Origin: Planctomycetales bacterium 4484_123
GTDB lineage: Bacteria; Planctomycetota; Phycisphaerae; SM23-33
DNA: 5,751 bases
Assembly (NCBI GenBank): GCA_002049885.1
Contig: MVCS01000139.1
Location: forward strand, 1 to 5,751
Direction: 5' to 3'
Shown here: one piece after another, positions 1 to 5,274 of the stretch
Numbering within the stretch: the stretch's first letter is position 1
How the letters are laid out: each line of letters opens with the position of its first letter
Position numbers and translations under genes: made by a program
Notes under the pieces: model-generated
Told to the model about the DNA's origin: nothing
The model's input: the letters and a program-made list of their open reading frames with translations, nothing else
The model's database searches: none

Positions 1-109
1 GGTACAGGGCCCGGACCTCCTCGGGGGTAAGGACGCGGTTGAAGATCATCACCTCGTCCAGGGCGCCCTTGAAGAACCTGGGCTGGCCGTAGCCCCCGCC
101 GCCGGCCAG
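1..109 (-). CDS. C-terminal part of a LamG/concanavalin-A-like domain protein (partial at both ends)
   Basis: Read on the minus strand from 109 down to 2, the sequence encodes a glycine-rich stretch, then RFFKGALDEVMIFNRVL, then TPEEVRALY. This is the usual closing strand pattern of LamG-type jelly-roll domains (G-x-lDEV-xIfNRxLtpeEvxxLY), which occur in secreted or surface proteins that bind glycans or other ligands. The gene runs off the left edge. On its 5' side the similarity stops at about 109, where sequence of a plus-strand arylsulfotransferase-like gene begins. About 36 residues remain, so the parent protein cannot be named. The motif match is direct; the family assignment is from knowledge of the pattern, without a search. 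The opposing plus-strand frame is also open here but gives no recognisable protein, so I take it as a GC-rich shadow. Confidence 0.6.
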   Translation of the reverse strand, partial: MAGGGGYGQPRFFKGALDEVMIFNRVLTPEEVRALY

Positions 110-709
110 GCGCCACGCTTCAAGCCGGGCAACATCGTCTTCTCTTATCGCAGTTGCGATGTCATCGGCGTCATCGACCGGCCCAGCGGAGAGATCCTCT
201 GGGCCTGGGGGCCCGGCGTGCTGGACGGGCAGCACAAGCCCCATATGCTGCCCAACGGCAACCTGCTCATCTTCGACAACGGCACCCTGCGGGGCTACTC
301 CCGCGTCATCGAGCTGAACCCGCTCACCGAGGAGATCGAGTGGGAGTACACCGCTGAGCCCAAGGAGGACTTCTTCGCCCCCCATATCTCCGGGGCACAG
401 CGCCTGCCCAACGTCAACACCCTCATTTGCGAGGGCAACAAGAGCCACCTCTTCGAAGTCACCCCCGCAGGCGAAATCGTCTGGGACTTCGTCAATCCCT
501 ACGTAATCGAAGGCGCCGCCGACAATATCTACCGCTGCCTGCGGTACTCGCCCGAGCACGTCCGGCCCCTGCTGGCCCACAGTGGCCAATCAGCGGCCGG
601 TGGCCGGTTGGTCTGCAGCCGCGCTGCACGCCCAGGGGGGCTGGGCGCTGCTGCTGGTTTGGGCTTTGTGGATTGGGGGTCAGTCCATAAAATGTGCGCT
701 GCCTGGTGA
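110..709 (+). CDS. Arylsulfotransferase-like (ASST/PQQ-propeller type) protein, 5'-truncated
   Basis: The frame is open from the left edge, but recognisable protein starts at about 113 with PRFKPGNIVFSYRS, followed by IGVIDRPSGEILWAWGPG, QHKPHMLPNGNLLIFDNG, RGYSRVIELNPLTEEIEWEY, SGAQRLPNVNTLICEG and FEVTPAGEIVWDFVNPY. These repeated 'LPNGNxLI...ELxPxTGEIxWEY' blades are typical of the arylsulfotransferase/ASST beta-propeller family, whose characterised members move sulfate between phenolic compounds, mostly outside the cytoplasm. The N-terminal blades and any signal peptide are missing, so activity cannot be judged, and the family also contains members of unknown function. Similarity fades after YRCLRYSPEHV (about 569). 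The last roughly 45 residues to the TGA at 707-709 are low-complexity, overlap strong hairpins and a promoter-like AT-rich patch, and are probably not native coding sequence. No start codon is assigned because the real 5' end is absent. Confidence 0.65.
   Translation, partial: APRFKPGNIVFSYRSCDVIGVIDRPSGEILWAWGPGVLDGQHKPHMLPNGNLLIFDNGTLRGYSRVIELNPLTEEIEWEYTAEPKEDFFAPHISGAQRLPNVNTLICEGNKSHLFEVTPAGEIVWDFVNPYVIEGAADNIYRCLRYSPEHVRPLLAHSGQSAAGGRLVCSRAARPGGLGAAAGLGFVDWGSVHKMCAAW
586..647 (+). terminator. Three consecutive hairpins, possible transcription terminator region
   Basis: Three stems follow one another. CCAA (586-589) plus CGGCC (594-598) pair with GGCCG (602-606) plus TTGG (608-611). TGCAGC (614-619) pairs with GCTGCA (623-628) across a 3-nt loop. 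CGCCCAG (629-635) pairs with CTGGGCG (641-647) across a 5-nt all-G loop. All pairings are exact apart from one internal loop in the first. They sit where homology of the arylsulfotransferase-like gene has ended and just before a promoter-like sequence. There is no clean T-run directly after the last stem, only GGTTTGGGCTTT at 656-667, so a classical intrinsic terminator is not certain. A boundary structure or a Rho-linked site is also possible. Confidence 0.4.
666..693 (+). promoter_or_regulatory. Candidate sigma70-type promoter for the M16 peptidase operon
   Basis: TTGTGG (666-671) and TAAAAT (688-693) are separated by 16 bases. The -10 box matches TATAAT at five of six positions, while the -35 box matches TTGACA only at TTG. 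The patch is clearly more AT-rich than its surroundings. It would start a transcript near 700, about 35 bases upstream of the GTG of the first M16 gene. Housekeeping promoters in this kind of organism are not well known to me, so this rests on the general bacterial consensus. Confidence 0.4.
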
Positions 710-721
710 ACGCGGCGAGGA

Positions 722-728
722 GAGGTGA
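722..728 (+). promoter_or_regulatory. Ribosome binding site for the first M16 gene
   Basis: GAGGTGA lies six bases before the GTG at 735, and a second AGGAG lies at 718-722. The good complementarity to the 16S rRNA tail and the spacing support GTG 735 as the start. Confidence 0.65.
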
Positions 729-734
729 TCGGCG

Positions 735-1976
735 GTGGCAGAGCAGTTTTTCGTTCATGAGTTCGACAACGGCCTGACGCTGCTGGGCCAGCGGATGGAG
801 CAGGTCTCCTCGGCGGCGCTGACGGTGGCGCTGCCGGGCGGGGCGAGCCGGGACCCCGACGAGCTCGCCGGTGCCGCCTCGGTGGCGGCGCACTGGTTGC
901 TGCGGGGGGCTGGTGGCCGGGATACCCGTCAGCTCAACGATGCGCTCGATTGCCTGGGCTGCCGGCACAGCGAGTCTGCCCATGCCGAGCACCTGGTGCT
1001 TTCGGCGGGCCTGCTGGGGATGAACCTGTCGGCGGCGCTGGCGATCTACGCCGACATCCTCCGCCGGCCTCAGTTGGCCGATGAGACCTTCCCGGCCTGC
1101 CGGGACCTGGTCGCGCAGGACCTGGAGGGGCTGGAAGACGAGCCCATGCGGATGTGCAATCTGCTGATTCGGGAGAAGTTCTACCCCCATCCCCTGGGCC
1201 GCAGTCCTTTGGGCTCGCGGGCGACGCTGGAGGCGATGACGGCCGATGCCATTCGGCGGCACCTGGAGCGGGAGCTGACGCCACGGGGGACGCTGATGGC
1301 GGTGGCCGGAAGGTTCGAGTGGCCGGAGCTGGTGGACGTGGTGGCCGAGAACTTCGGCGACTGGACCGGCCCGGGGATGGAAGCAGTGGTCCCCGCCGCC
1401 CCCGCCGACGGCGTGACCCACATCACCAAGTCCACCGCCCAGGTGCAGATCACACTGGCCTATCCGGCCGCCCGGATCCAACAGGAGCAGTATTACGCCG
1501 GGCGGGTGGCACAGATGGTCCTCAGCGGGGGCATGAGCTCCCGGCTGTTCACCGAGGTCCGCGAGAAGCGGGCCTTGGTGTATGCGGTGATAGCCCACTA
1601 CCACAACATCAAGGACCATGCGGGCATGTTCGTGTATGCCGGCACCACGCCGGAGCGTGCCCAGCAGACGCTTGAGGTGACCGTCGGGGAGCTCCGCAGG
1701 CTCACCGAGGGTGTGGGCGCCGACGAGCTGGCCCGGGCCAAGGCCAAGCTCAAGAGCGCGTTGATCATGCAGGGCGAGTCCACGGCGGCGCGGGCGGACG
1801 CCCTGGTGGGCGACTGGTATCATCTGGGTCGGCTGCGGGGCCTGGAGGAGCTCTCGGCGGCGGTGGAGGCGGTGACCGTGGACGACGTGGTCGCCTATGC
1901 CCGGGCCTTCCCGGCCGAGGGGTTCACCGTGCTGACCATCGGCCCGGAGCCGCTGGATACCTCTGTGCTGAATTAA
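735..1976 (+). CDS. M16B peptidase-like protein, non-catalytic subunit (zinc motif lost)
   Basis: This 413-residue protein has the two-lobed M16B layout. The N-terminal lobe spans about residues 8-210, and the C-terminal lobe about 230-405. Where active family members have HxxEH, it reads HWLLR (residues 53-57): the first His is kept, but the catalytic Glu and second His are Leu and Arg. The distal zinc ligand position aligns with Asp129, and the helper Glu seven residues earlier is Cys122, so it should not bind zinc or cut peptides itself. It keeps the C-terminal motif SRLFTEVREKRALVY (269-283) with the Arg276/Tyr283 pair that holds the substrate backbone in M16 enzymes. It has no signal peptide or membrane segment, so it is probably cytoplasmic. 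The start is GTG with a good ribosome binding site. It is the first gene of an operon, 47 bases ahead of the zinc-bearing partner, and the likely role is substrate-holding subunit of a heterodimer. The natural substrate is unknown. Confidence 0.88.
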   Translation: MAEQFFVHEFDNGLTLLGQRMEQVSSAALTVALPGGASRDPDELAGAASVAAHWLLRGAGGRDTRQLNDALDCLGCRHSESAHAEHLVLSAGLLGMNLSAALAIYADILRRPQLADETFPACRDLVAQDLEGLEDEPMRMCNLLIREKFYPHPLGRSPLGSRATLEAMTADAIRRHLERELTPRGTLMAVAGRFEWPELVDVVAENFGDWTGPGMEAVVPAAPADGVTHITKSTAQVQITLAYPAARIQQEQYYAGRVAQMVLSGGMSSRLFTEVREKRALVYAVIAHYHNIKDHAGMFVYAGTTPERAQQTLEVTVGELRRLTEGVGADELARAKAKLKSALIMQGESTAARADALVGDWYHLGRLRGLEELSAAVEAVTVDDVVAYARAFPAEGFTVLTIGPEPLDTSVLN

Positions 1977-1977
1977 G

Positions 1978-2005
1978 GCCGCCCCGGCGGGCCCGGAACG
2001 GCGGC
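1978..2005 (+). promoter_or_regulatory. Hairpin between the two M16 genes
   Basis: GCCGCC (1978-1983) pairs exactly with GGCGGC (2000-2005), starting one base after the first gene's stop codon. The 16-base loop contains the self-complementary GGGCCC. There is no T-run, so it is unlikely to end transcription fully. It could stabilise or partly attenuate the message between the subunits, or simply reflect high GC content. Confidence 0.3.
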
Positions 2006-2012
2006 GTGGGTC

Positions 2013-2019
2013 AGGAGGT
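2013..2019 (+). promoter_or_regulatory. Strong Shine-Dalgarno that fixes the start of the second M16 gene
   Basis: AGGAGGT is a perfect anti-16S match with its core ending five bases before GTG 2024. An earlier in-frame GTG at 2006 would place this site inside the coding sequence and has no such site of its own, so 2024 is preferred. Confidence 0.8.
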
Positions 2020-2023
2020 TTCG

Positions 2024-3253
2024 GTGGAGTTCAAGCAAACGCAGTTGCCCAACGGGCTGAAGGTCATCGCAGAGGTCAACCCATCGGCCGCCTCGCTGGC
2101 CGTGGGCTTCTTCGTCCGCACCGGCAGCCGGGACGAGGACGACCGCACGGCCGGCGTGAGCCACTTCCTCGAACACATGATGTTCAAGGGCACCGAGCGC
2201 CGCAGCGCCTTCGACATCAATCGCGAGTTCGACGAGATGGGCGCCAGCTACAACGCCTTTACCTCCGAGGAGAACACCGTCTATTACGCCGCCGTGCTGC
2301 CGGAGTTCCAGGCCCGGGTGCTGGACTTGCTGGCGGACATGCTCCGGCCGGCCCTGCGCGAGGAGGACTTCCAGACCGAGAAGAAGGTCATCCTCGAGGA
2401 GATCGCCCTCTACCAGGATCGGCCGCAGTACCGCCTGTACGAGAAGCTGATGGCCCGCCACTTCGCCGGCCACCCACTTGGCCGGAGCGTCCTGGGCACG
2501 CGCGAGAGCATCACCGCCCTGCGCCGGGAAGACATGCTCGCGTACTTCGACCGGCGCTACAGCCCGTCCAACGTCACGCTGGTGGGCACCGGGCGGATCG
2601 ACTGGGAGGCCTTCGCCGACAAGGCCGCCGCCGCGTGTTCGCACTGGGAGGCGTTCGAGGCCCCCCGGGCCAGGCCCCCGGCCGATGCGGGCGGGGGCGT
2701 CGGGGTCATGGCGGACGGCAGGCTAGGCCGGCAGTACGTGGGCATCATGTCCCGCGCCCCTTGCGCCCAGGATGAGCGCCGCTACGCCGCCTCGCTGGCC
2801 GCCACCGTGCTGGGCGACGTCACCGGCAGCAGGCTGTTCTATGCCCTGGTCGCCCCCGCCATCGCCGAGGAGGCCGACTGCGGCTACGAGCCCCTCGACG
2901 GCGAAGGCGCTTTCATGACCCTGCTGGTCACCGACCCCGGCCGGGCCGGCGAGGCCCTCGAGATCGCGCGCAAAGAACTCGCCCGCTTCCGGGCCGAAGG
3001 ACCCACCGAGGCGGAACTGACGGCGGCGAAGAACAAGGCCGCCTCCGCCGTCACCCGCAAGGGCGAGCTGCCCATGGGCCGACTGACCGCCGTGGGCTTC
3101 GACTGGATCTACCGTCAGACCTACCGCCCGCTGGGCGAACACATCGACCGTATCCTCGCCGTCACCACCGATGAAATCGTGGAGGTCGTTCGCGAGTACG
3201 ACCTGACCTCCGCGACCATCCTGGCACTGGGGCCCAACGAAAAACTCCTCTGA
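2024..3253 (+). CDS. M16B zinc metallopeptidase, catalytic subunit
   Basis: This 409-residue protein (from GTG 2024) begins with FKQTQLPNGLKVIAE and then has RTGSRDEDDRTAGVSHFLEHMMFKG in segments typical of M16 peptidases (processing-peptidase/YmxG type). The inverted zinc motif is H47-F-L-E50-H51. The distal ligand fits Glu126 in KKVILEEIALY, 74 residues after His51, with the conserved Glu119 seven residues before it. The zinc site is therefore complete. In the C-terminal lobe, SRLF (269-272) is kept, but the following segment reads YALVAPAIAEEADCGY, so the substrate-binding Arg and Tyr of the family become Val276 and Glu283. The loss is the mirror image of that in the upstream protein, which has the pair but not the zinc site, arguing for an obligate heterodimer like known two-subunit M16B enzymes. 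It probably acts in the cytoplasm on short or unfolded peptides; the substrate is not visible from sequence. The Shine-Dalgarno is its own, and the stop is TGA. Confidence 0.92.
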   Translation: MEFKQTQLPNGLKVIAEVNPSAASLAVGFFVRTGSRDEDDRTAGVSHFLEHMMFKGTERRSAFDINREFDEMGASYNAFTSEENTVYYAAVLPEFQARVLDLLADMLRPALREEDFQTEKKVILEEIALYQDRPQYRLYEKLMARHFAGHPLGRSVLGTRESITALRREDMLAYFDRRYSPSNVTLVGTGRIDWEAFADKAAAACSHWEAFEAPRARPPADAGGGVGVMADGRLGRQYVGIMSRAPCAQDERRYAASLAATVLGDVTGSRLFYALVAPAIAEEADCGYEPLDGEGAFMTLLVTDPGRAGEALEIARKELARFRAEGPTEAELTAAKNKAASAVTRKGELPMGRLTAVGFDWIYRQTYRPLGEHIDRILAVTTDEIVEVVREYDLTSATILALGPNEKLL

Positions 3254-3263
3254 GCGCGACTCG

Positions 3264-3284
3264 GCGATTGCGAATCGCGGATTG
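3264..3284 (+). repeat. Degenerate 7-base tandem repeat after the M16 operon
   Basis: Three imperfect 7-mers run in register: GCGATTG, CGAATCG, CGGATTG. Within them GCGATT (3264-3269) and AATCGC (3273-3278) form a perfect 6-bp inverted repeat with a 3-base loop. The element starts 10 bases after the M16 stop codon. A related 7-base pattern recurs at 3408-3428, so the two may belong to one intergenic repeat family. No T-run follows, so it is a poor terminator. Confidence 0.45.
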
Positions 3285-3353
3285 ATGTACAGGCTCGCTC
3301 CGCCCGCCCCGCAAAGTCCAAGCCATTGTCATTACTGCCCGGCCCGGAACGTG

Positions 3354-3359
3354 TACAAT
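3354..3359 (+). promoter_or_regulatory. Possible -10 box upstream of murD
   Basis: TACAAT matches TATAAT at five of six positions within an otherwise GC-rich region. A TTGTCA lies at 3326-3331, but the 22-base gap is too long for a standard promoter, and no good -35 sits at 16-18 bases. If used, transcription would begin near 3366, leaving a leader of about 70 bases that contains the inverted repeat at 3379-3417. This is a weak call. Confidence 0.3.
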
Positions 3360-3378
3360 CCTCCCCGGAAGTCCTCAG

Positions 3379-3417
3379 CCCGAATCGCGAGCTTCACGGT
3401 CCGCGCCGCGATTCGGG
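3379..3417 (+). repeat. 11-bp perfect inverted repeat in the murD leader
   Basis: CCCGAATCGCG (3379-3389) and CGCGATTCGGG (3407-3417) are exact reverse complements separated by 17 bases. As RNA this would be a stable stem just ahead of the murD start at 3435; as DNA it could be a binding site for a dimeric regulator. Its right arm is part of a 7-base repeat run (3408-3428), which suggests it derives from an intergenic repeat rather than a dedicated operator. Confidence 0.5.
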
Positions 3418-3428
3418 ATTCCGAGATC
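3408..3428 (+). repeat. Second degenerate 7-base tandem repeat, before murD
   Basis: GCGATTC, GGGATTC and CGAGATC follow in a 7-base register, resembling the run at 3264-3284. The element ends six bases before the murD ATG, so it also occupies the place where a ribosome binding site would be expected. Only a weak GAG (3423-3425) is left there. Confidence 0.4.
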
Positions 3429-3434
3429 GGACGC

Positions 3435-4739
3435 ATGGGTTCTCTGGTCAATCAAGATCTCGCCGGCCGGCGCGTGACGGTGATGGGTCTGGGCCGGTTC
3501 GGCGGCGGGGTGGGGGTGGCTCGCTGGCTGGCCCGGCAAGGGGCGCGGGTGACGGTCTCGGACTCGGCGCCGGCCTCGGAGCTGGCCGAGTCCGTCCGCG
3601 CCGTGGCCGACACCGGCGCGGTGCTGCACCTGGGCGGCCACGACGAGGCGGACTTCACCGGCTGTGAGCTGCTGGTGGTCAACCCCGCTGTGCCCTTCGA
3701 CTCGCCCTTCGTGACCCTGGCCCGCCAGGCCGGCGCGGAACTCACCACCGAGGTCAACCTCTTCCTGGCCCGCTGCCGGGCGACGGTCGTGGGCGTTACC
3801 GGCAGTGCCGGCAAGAGCACGACCACCACCATGCTGGGCCGGCTCCTCGCTCGGAGCGGGAGGACGCACGTCGGCGGCAACGTGGGGGTCAGCCTGCTGG
3901 GCCGGCTCGACCACATCGGGCCCGGCGACATGGTGGTGCTGGAGCTGTCCAGCTTCCAGTTGCACTACCTGCCGCTGCTGGGCCTCAGCCCCCACCTGGC
4001 CGTCGTGACCAACCTCAAGGCAGTCCACCTGGAGCGCCACGGCAGCTTCGAGGCCTACGTGGCGGACAAGGCCAACATCTTCCGCTTCCAGGGCGGCGAC
4101 GACGTGCTGGTGCTGAATCGGGATGACCCGCCCACTGCCGCACTTGCCGGCCAGGCCGCCGGCGCGGTCGAGTTCTTCGGCCTCGACGACGAGCCCTTCG
4201 AGCTGCGCATCCCCGGCCGGCACAACCAGGCCAACGCCCAGGCCGCCTGGCGGGCGGCGAGCCACCTGGGGGTTGACCGGCAGACCGCAGCAGAGGTCCT
4301 GGCCGAGTTCCCCGGCCTGCCGCACCGACTGGAGACGGTGGCTAAGCGAGGCGGCGTCCGCTACGTCAACGATTCCAAGTGCACCTCGCCCGGCGAGGCC
4401 CTGGTGGCCTTGGAGAGCTTCGAGTCCACCCCGCTGGTGGTGATCGTCGGCGGCAAGGACGTGGGTGCGGACTTCGGGCAGTTGTGCTCGGCCTTGGCCG
4501 ACCGGGCGCGGGTGGTTGTGACCACCGGCCAGAGCGGGCCCCGCATCGCGGCCGGCCTGGGCCGCCTCGGCCGACCGGAGGTCATTGAGACGGCCGATTT
4601 CGCCGCCGCCGTCGCCGCCGCCCGGCGCGCCGCCAGAGCCGGCGAGATAGTGCTGCTTTCTCCGGCCTGCCCCAGCTACGACCAGTTCCACAACTACCGC
4701 CGCCGCGGCGAGGCCTTCAGCCGTCTGGTCAGCGAGTGA
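3435..4739 (+). CDS. murD: UDP-N-acetylmuramoylalanine--D-glutamate ligase (MurD)
   Basis: This 434-residue protein, close to the family's usual length, adds D-glutamate to UDP-MurNAc-L-alanine using ATP in the cytoplasmic phase of peptidoglycan synthesis. The three Mur ligase domains are visible. The N-terminal Rossmann-like fold has GLGRFGGGVGVARWLA (18-33). The central ATPase has the P-loop GVTGSAGKSTTT (120-131), the Mg-binding LELSSFQLHYL (169-179, Glu170), NLKAVHLERHG (193-203, His198) and the probable carbamylated lysine Lys212 in DKANIF. The C-terminal domain has VNDSKCTSP (311-319), GGKDVGADF (339-347) and LLSPACPSYDQFHNYRRRG (407-425). The P-loop differs from the common GTNGKTT but keeps Gly-Lys-Ser. 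ATG 3435 is chosen because the frame upstream to 3282 has no MurD-like sequence and crosses an intergenic inverted repeat; its Shine-Dalgarno is weak. No other mur or division genes lie beside it, so it stands outside a dcw cluster here. Confidence 0.95.
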   Translation: MGSLVNQDLAGRRVTVMGLGRFGGGVGVARWLARQGARVTVSDSAPASELAESVRAVADTGAVLHLGGHDEADFTGCELLVVNPAVPFDSPFVTLARQAGAELTTEVNLFLARCRATVVGVTGSAGKSTTTTMLGRLLARSGRTHVGGNVGVSLLGRLDHIGPGDMVVLELSSFQLHYLPLLGLSPHLAVVTNLKAVHLERHGSFEAYVADKANIFRFQGGDDVLVLNRDDPPTAALAGQAAGAVEFFGLDDEPFELRIPGRHNQANAQAAWRAASHLGVDRQTAAEVLAEFPGLPHRLETVAKRGGVRYVNDSKCTSPGEALVALESFESTPLVVIVGGKDVGADFGQLCSALADRARVVVTTGQSGPRIAAGLGRLGRPEVIETADFAAAVAAARRAARAGEIVLLSPACPSYDQFHNYRRRGEAFSRLVSE

Positions 4740-4822
4740 GCCGGCAGTGCCCCCCCGAGCCCCTTGCGGAACGCCCCGGCCCCCTTCGCCTGCGGTCGGC
4801 CCCGGCCCGTGCGGCAATGCCC

Positions 4823-5274
4823 TCACAGCCGACTGGCCGGCAGCACGGGCCGGTAGTGCAGCGCCCGGAGGTGTTTCATCTTGGGCATGGCCGTGGCCAG
4901 CCCCAAGACGTTCAACGCCAGCAACAGGACCTCTGCCATCCACAGCCTTCCGCCCACCCCGCTGCGGAAGATGACTGCCACGGTGATGCCGCCGGCGACG
5001 AGGTTCGCCATCCCCGCCACCACACAGCCCATCTTGTAGGCCGATACCCCCCGCCCAGCGCCGCGATGGCTGCCCCGGCTGCGGCGGCCAGCAGGGCGGT
5101 GCCGCCGACGGCCGGGCGAAAGGCCCGCCAAGCGAGTCCCACGGTGGCCGTGATCACCAGGACCGTGATGCCCAGTGCGATGATCAGCCCCACCGCCCGG
5201 AGCTTCCGCACGATGCCGTGGACCTCCTCGCCCAGCAGAACCCCGCGCGGCGGTCGTGGTATCTCTCCGTCCAT
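4823..5274 (-). pseudogene. Small four-helix membrane protein of unknown function, broken by a homopolymer frameshift
   Basis: I do not recognise this gene. On the minus strand it starts at ATG 5274-5272 and reads MDGEIPRPPRGVLLGEEVHG and then a hydrophobic helix (about residues 27-49). Further hydrophobic segments follow at about 55-75, 80-103 and 111-130, then a basic tail ending PVLPASRL and TGA at 4823-4825. The first 76 residues are in one frame and the rest in another. The switch falls at a run of six C on the plus strand (5047-5052). One extra base in that run would give a continuous protein of about 150 residues reading LGGGVSAYKMGC across the join. The ATG shares its A with the TGA of purB, and a GGAG lies 11 bases upstream inside purB, so translation was probably coupled. 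The four-helix inner-membrane topology is inferred from hydrophobicity by eye. The frameshift may be a sequencing error, a true mutation or a phase-variable tract. Confidence 0.6.

Noticed and set aside
492..1823. Long minus-strand open frame (443 codons) opposite the first M16 gene
   Set aside because: Its translation is Arg/Gly/Pro/His-rich low-complexity with no motif, while the plus strand carries a clear M16 protein with a good ribosome binding site; it is a GC-rich shadow.
1973..2644. Minus-strand frame of 223 codons opposite the second M16 gene
   Set aside because: No motif is visible, and it is fully inside a strongly supported M16 gene on the other strand.
3282..3434. N-terminal extension of MurD from ATG 3282
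   Set aside because: The 51 extra residues have no MurD similarity and lie over the intergenic repeats; the family N-terminus fits ATG 3435.
4740..4822. Possible bidirectional terminator between murD and the membrane gene
   Set aside because: I found only a weak 6-bp GTCGGC/GCCGAC stem with a 27-base loop (4795-4833) that overlaps the membrane gene's stop, and no T-run; not enough to call.
3375..4943. Long minus-strand open frame (522 codons) opposite murD
   Set aside because: It covers the whole of murD and extends into the next gene, has biased composition and no recognisable domain, and is explained by GC-rich codon positions.
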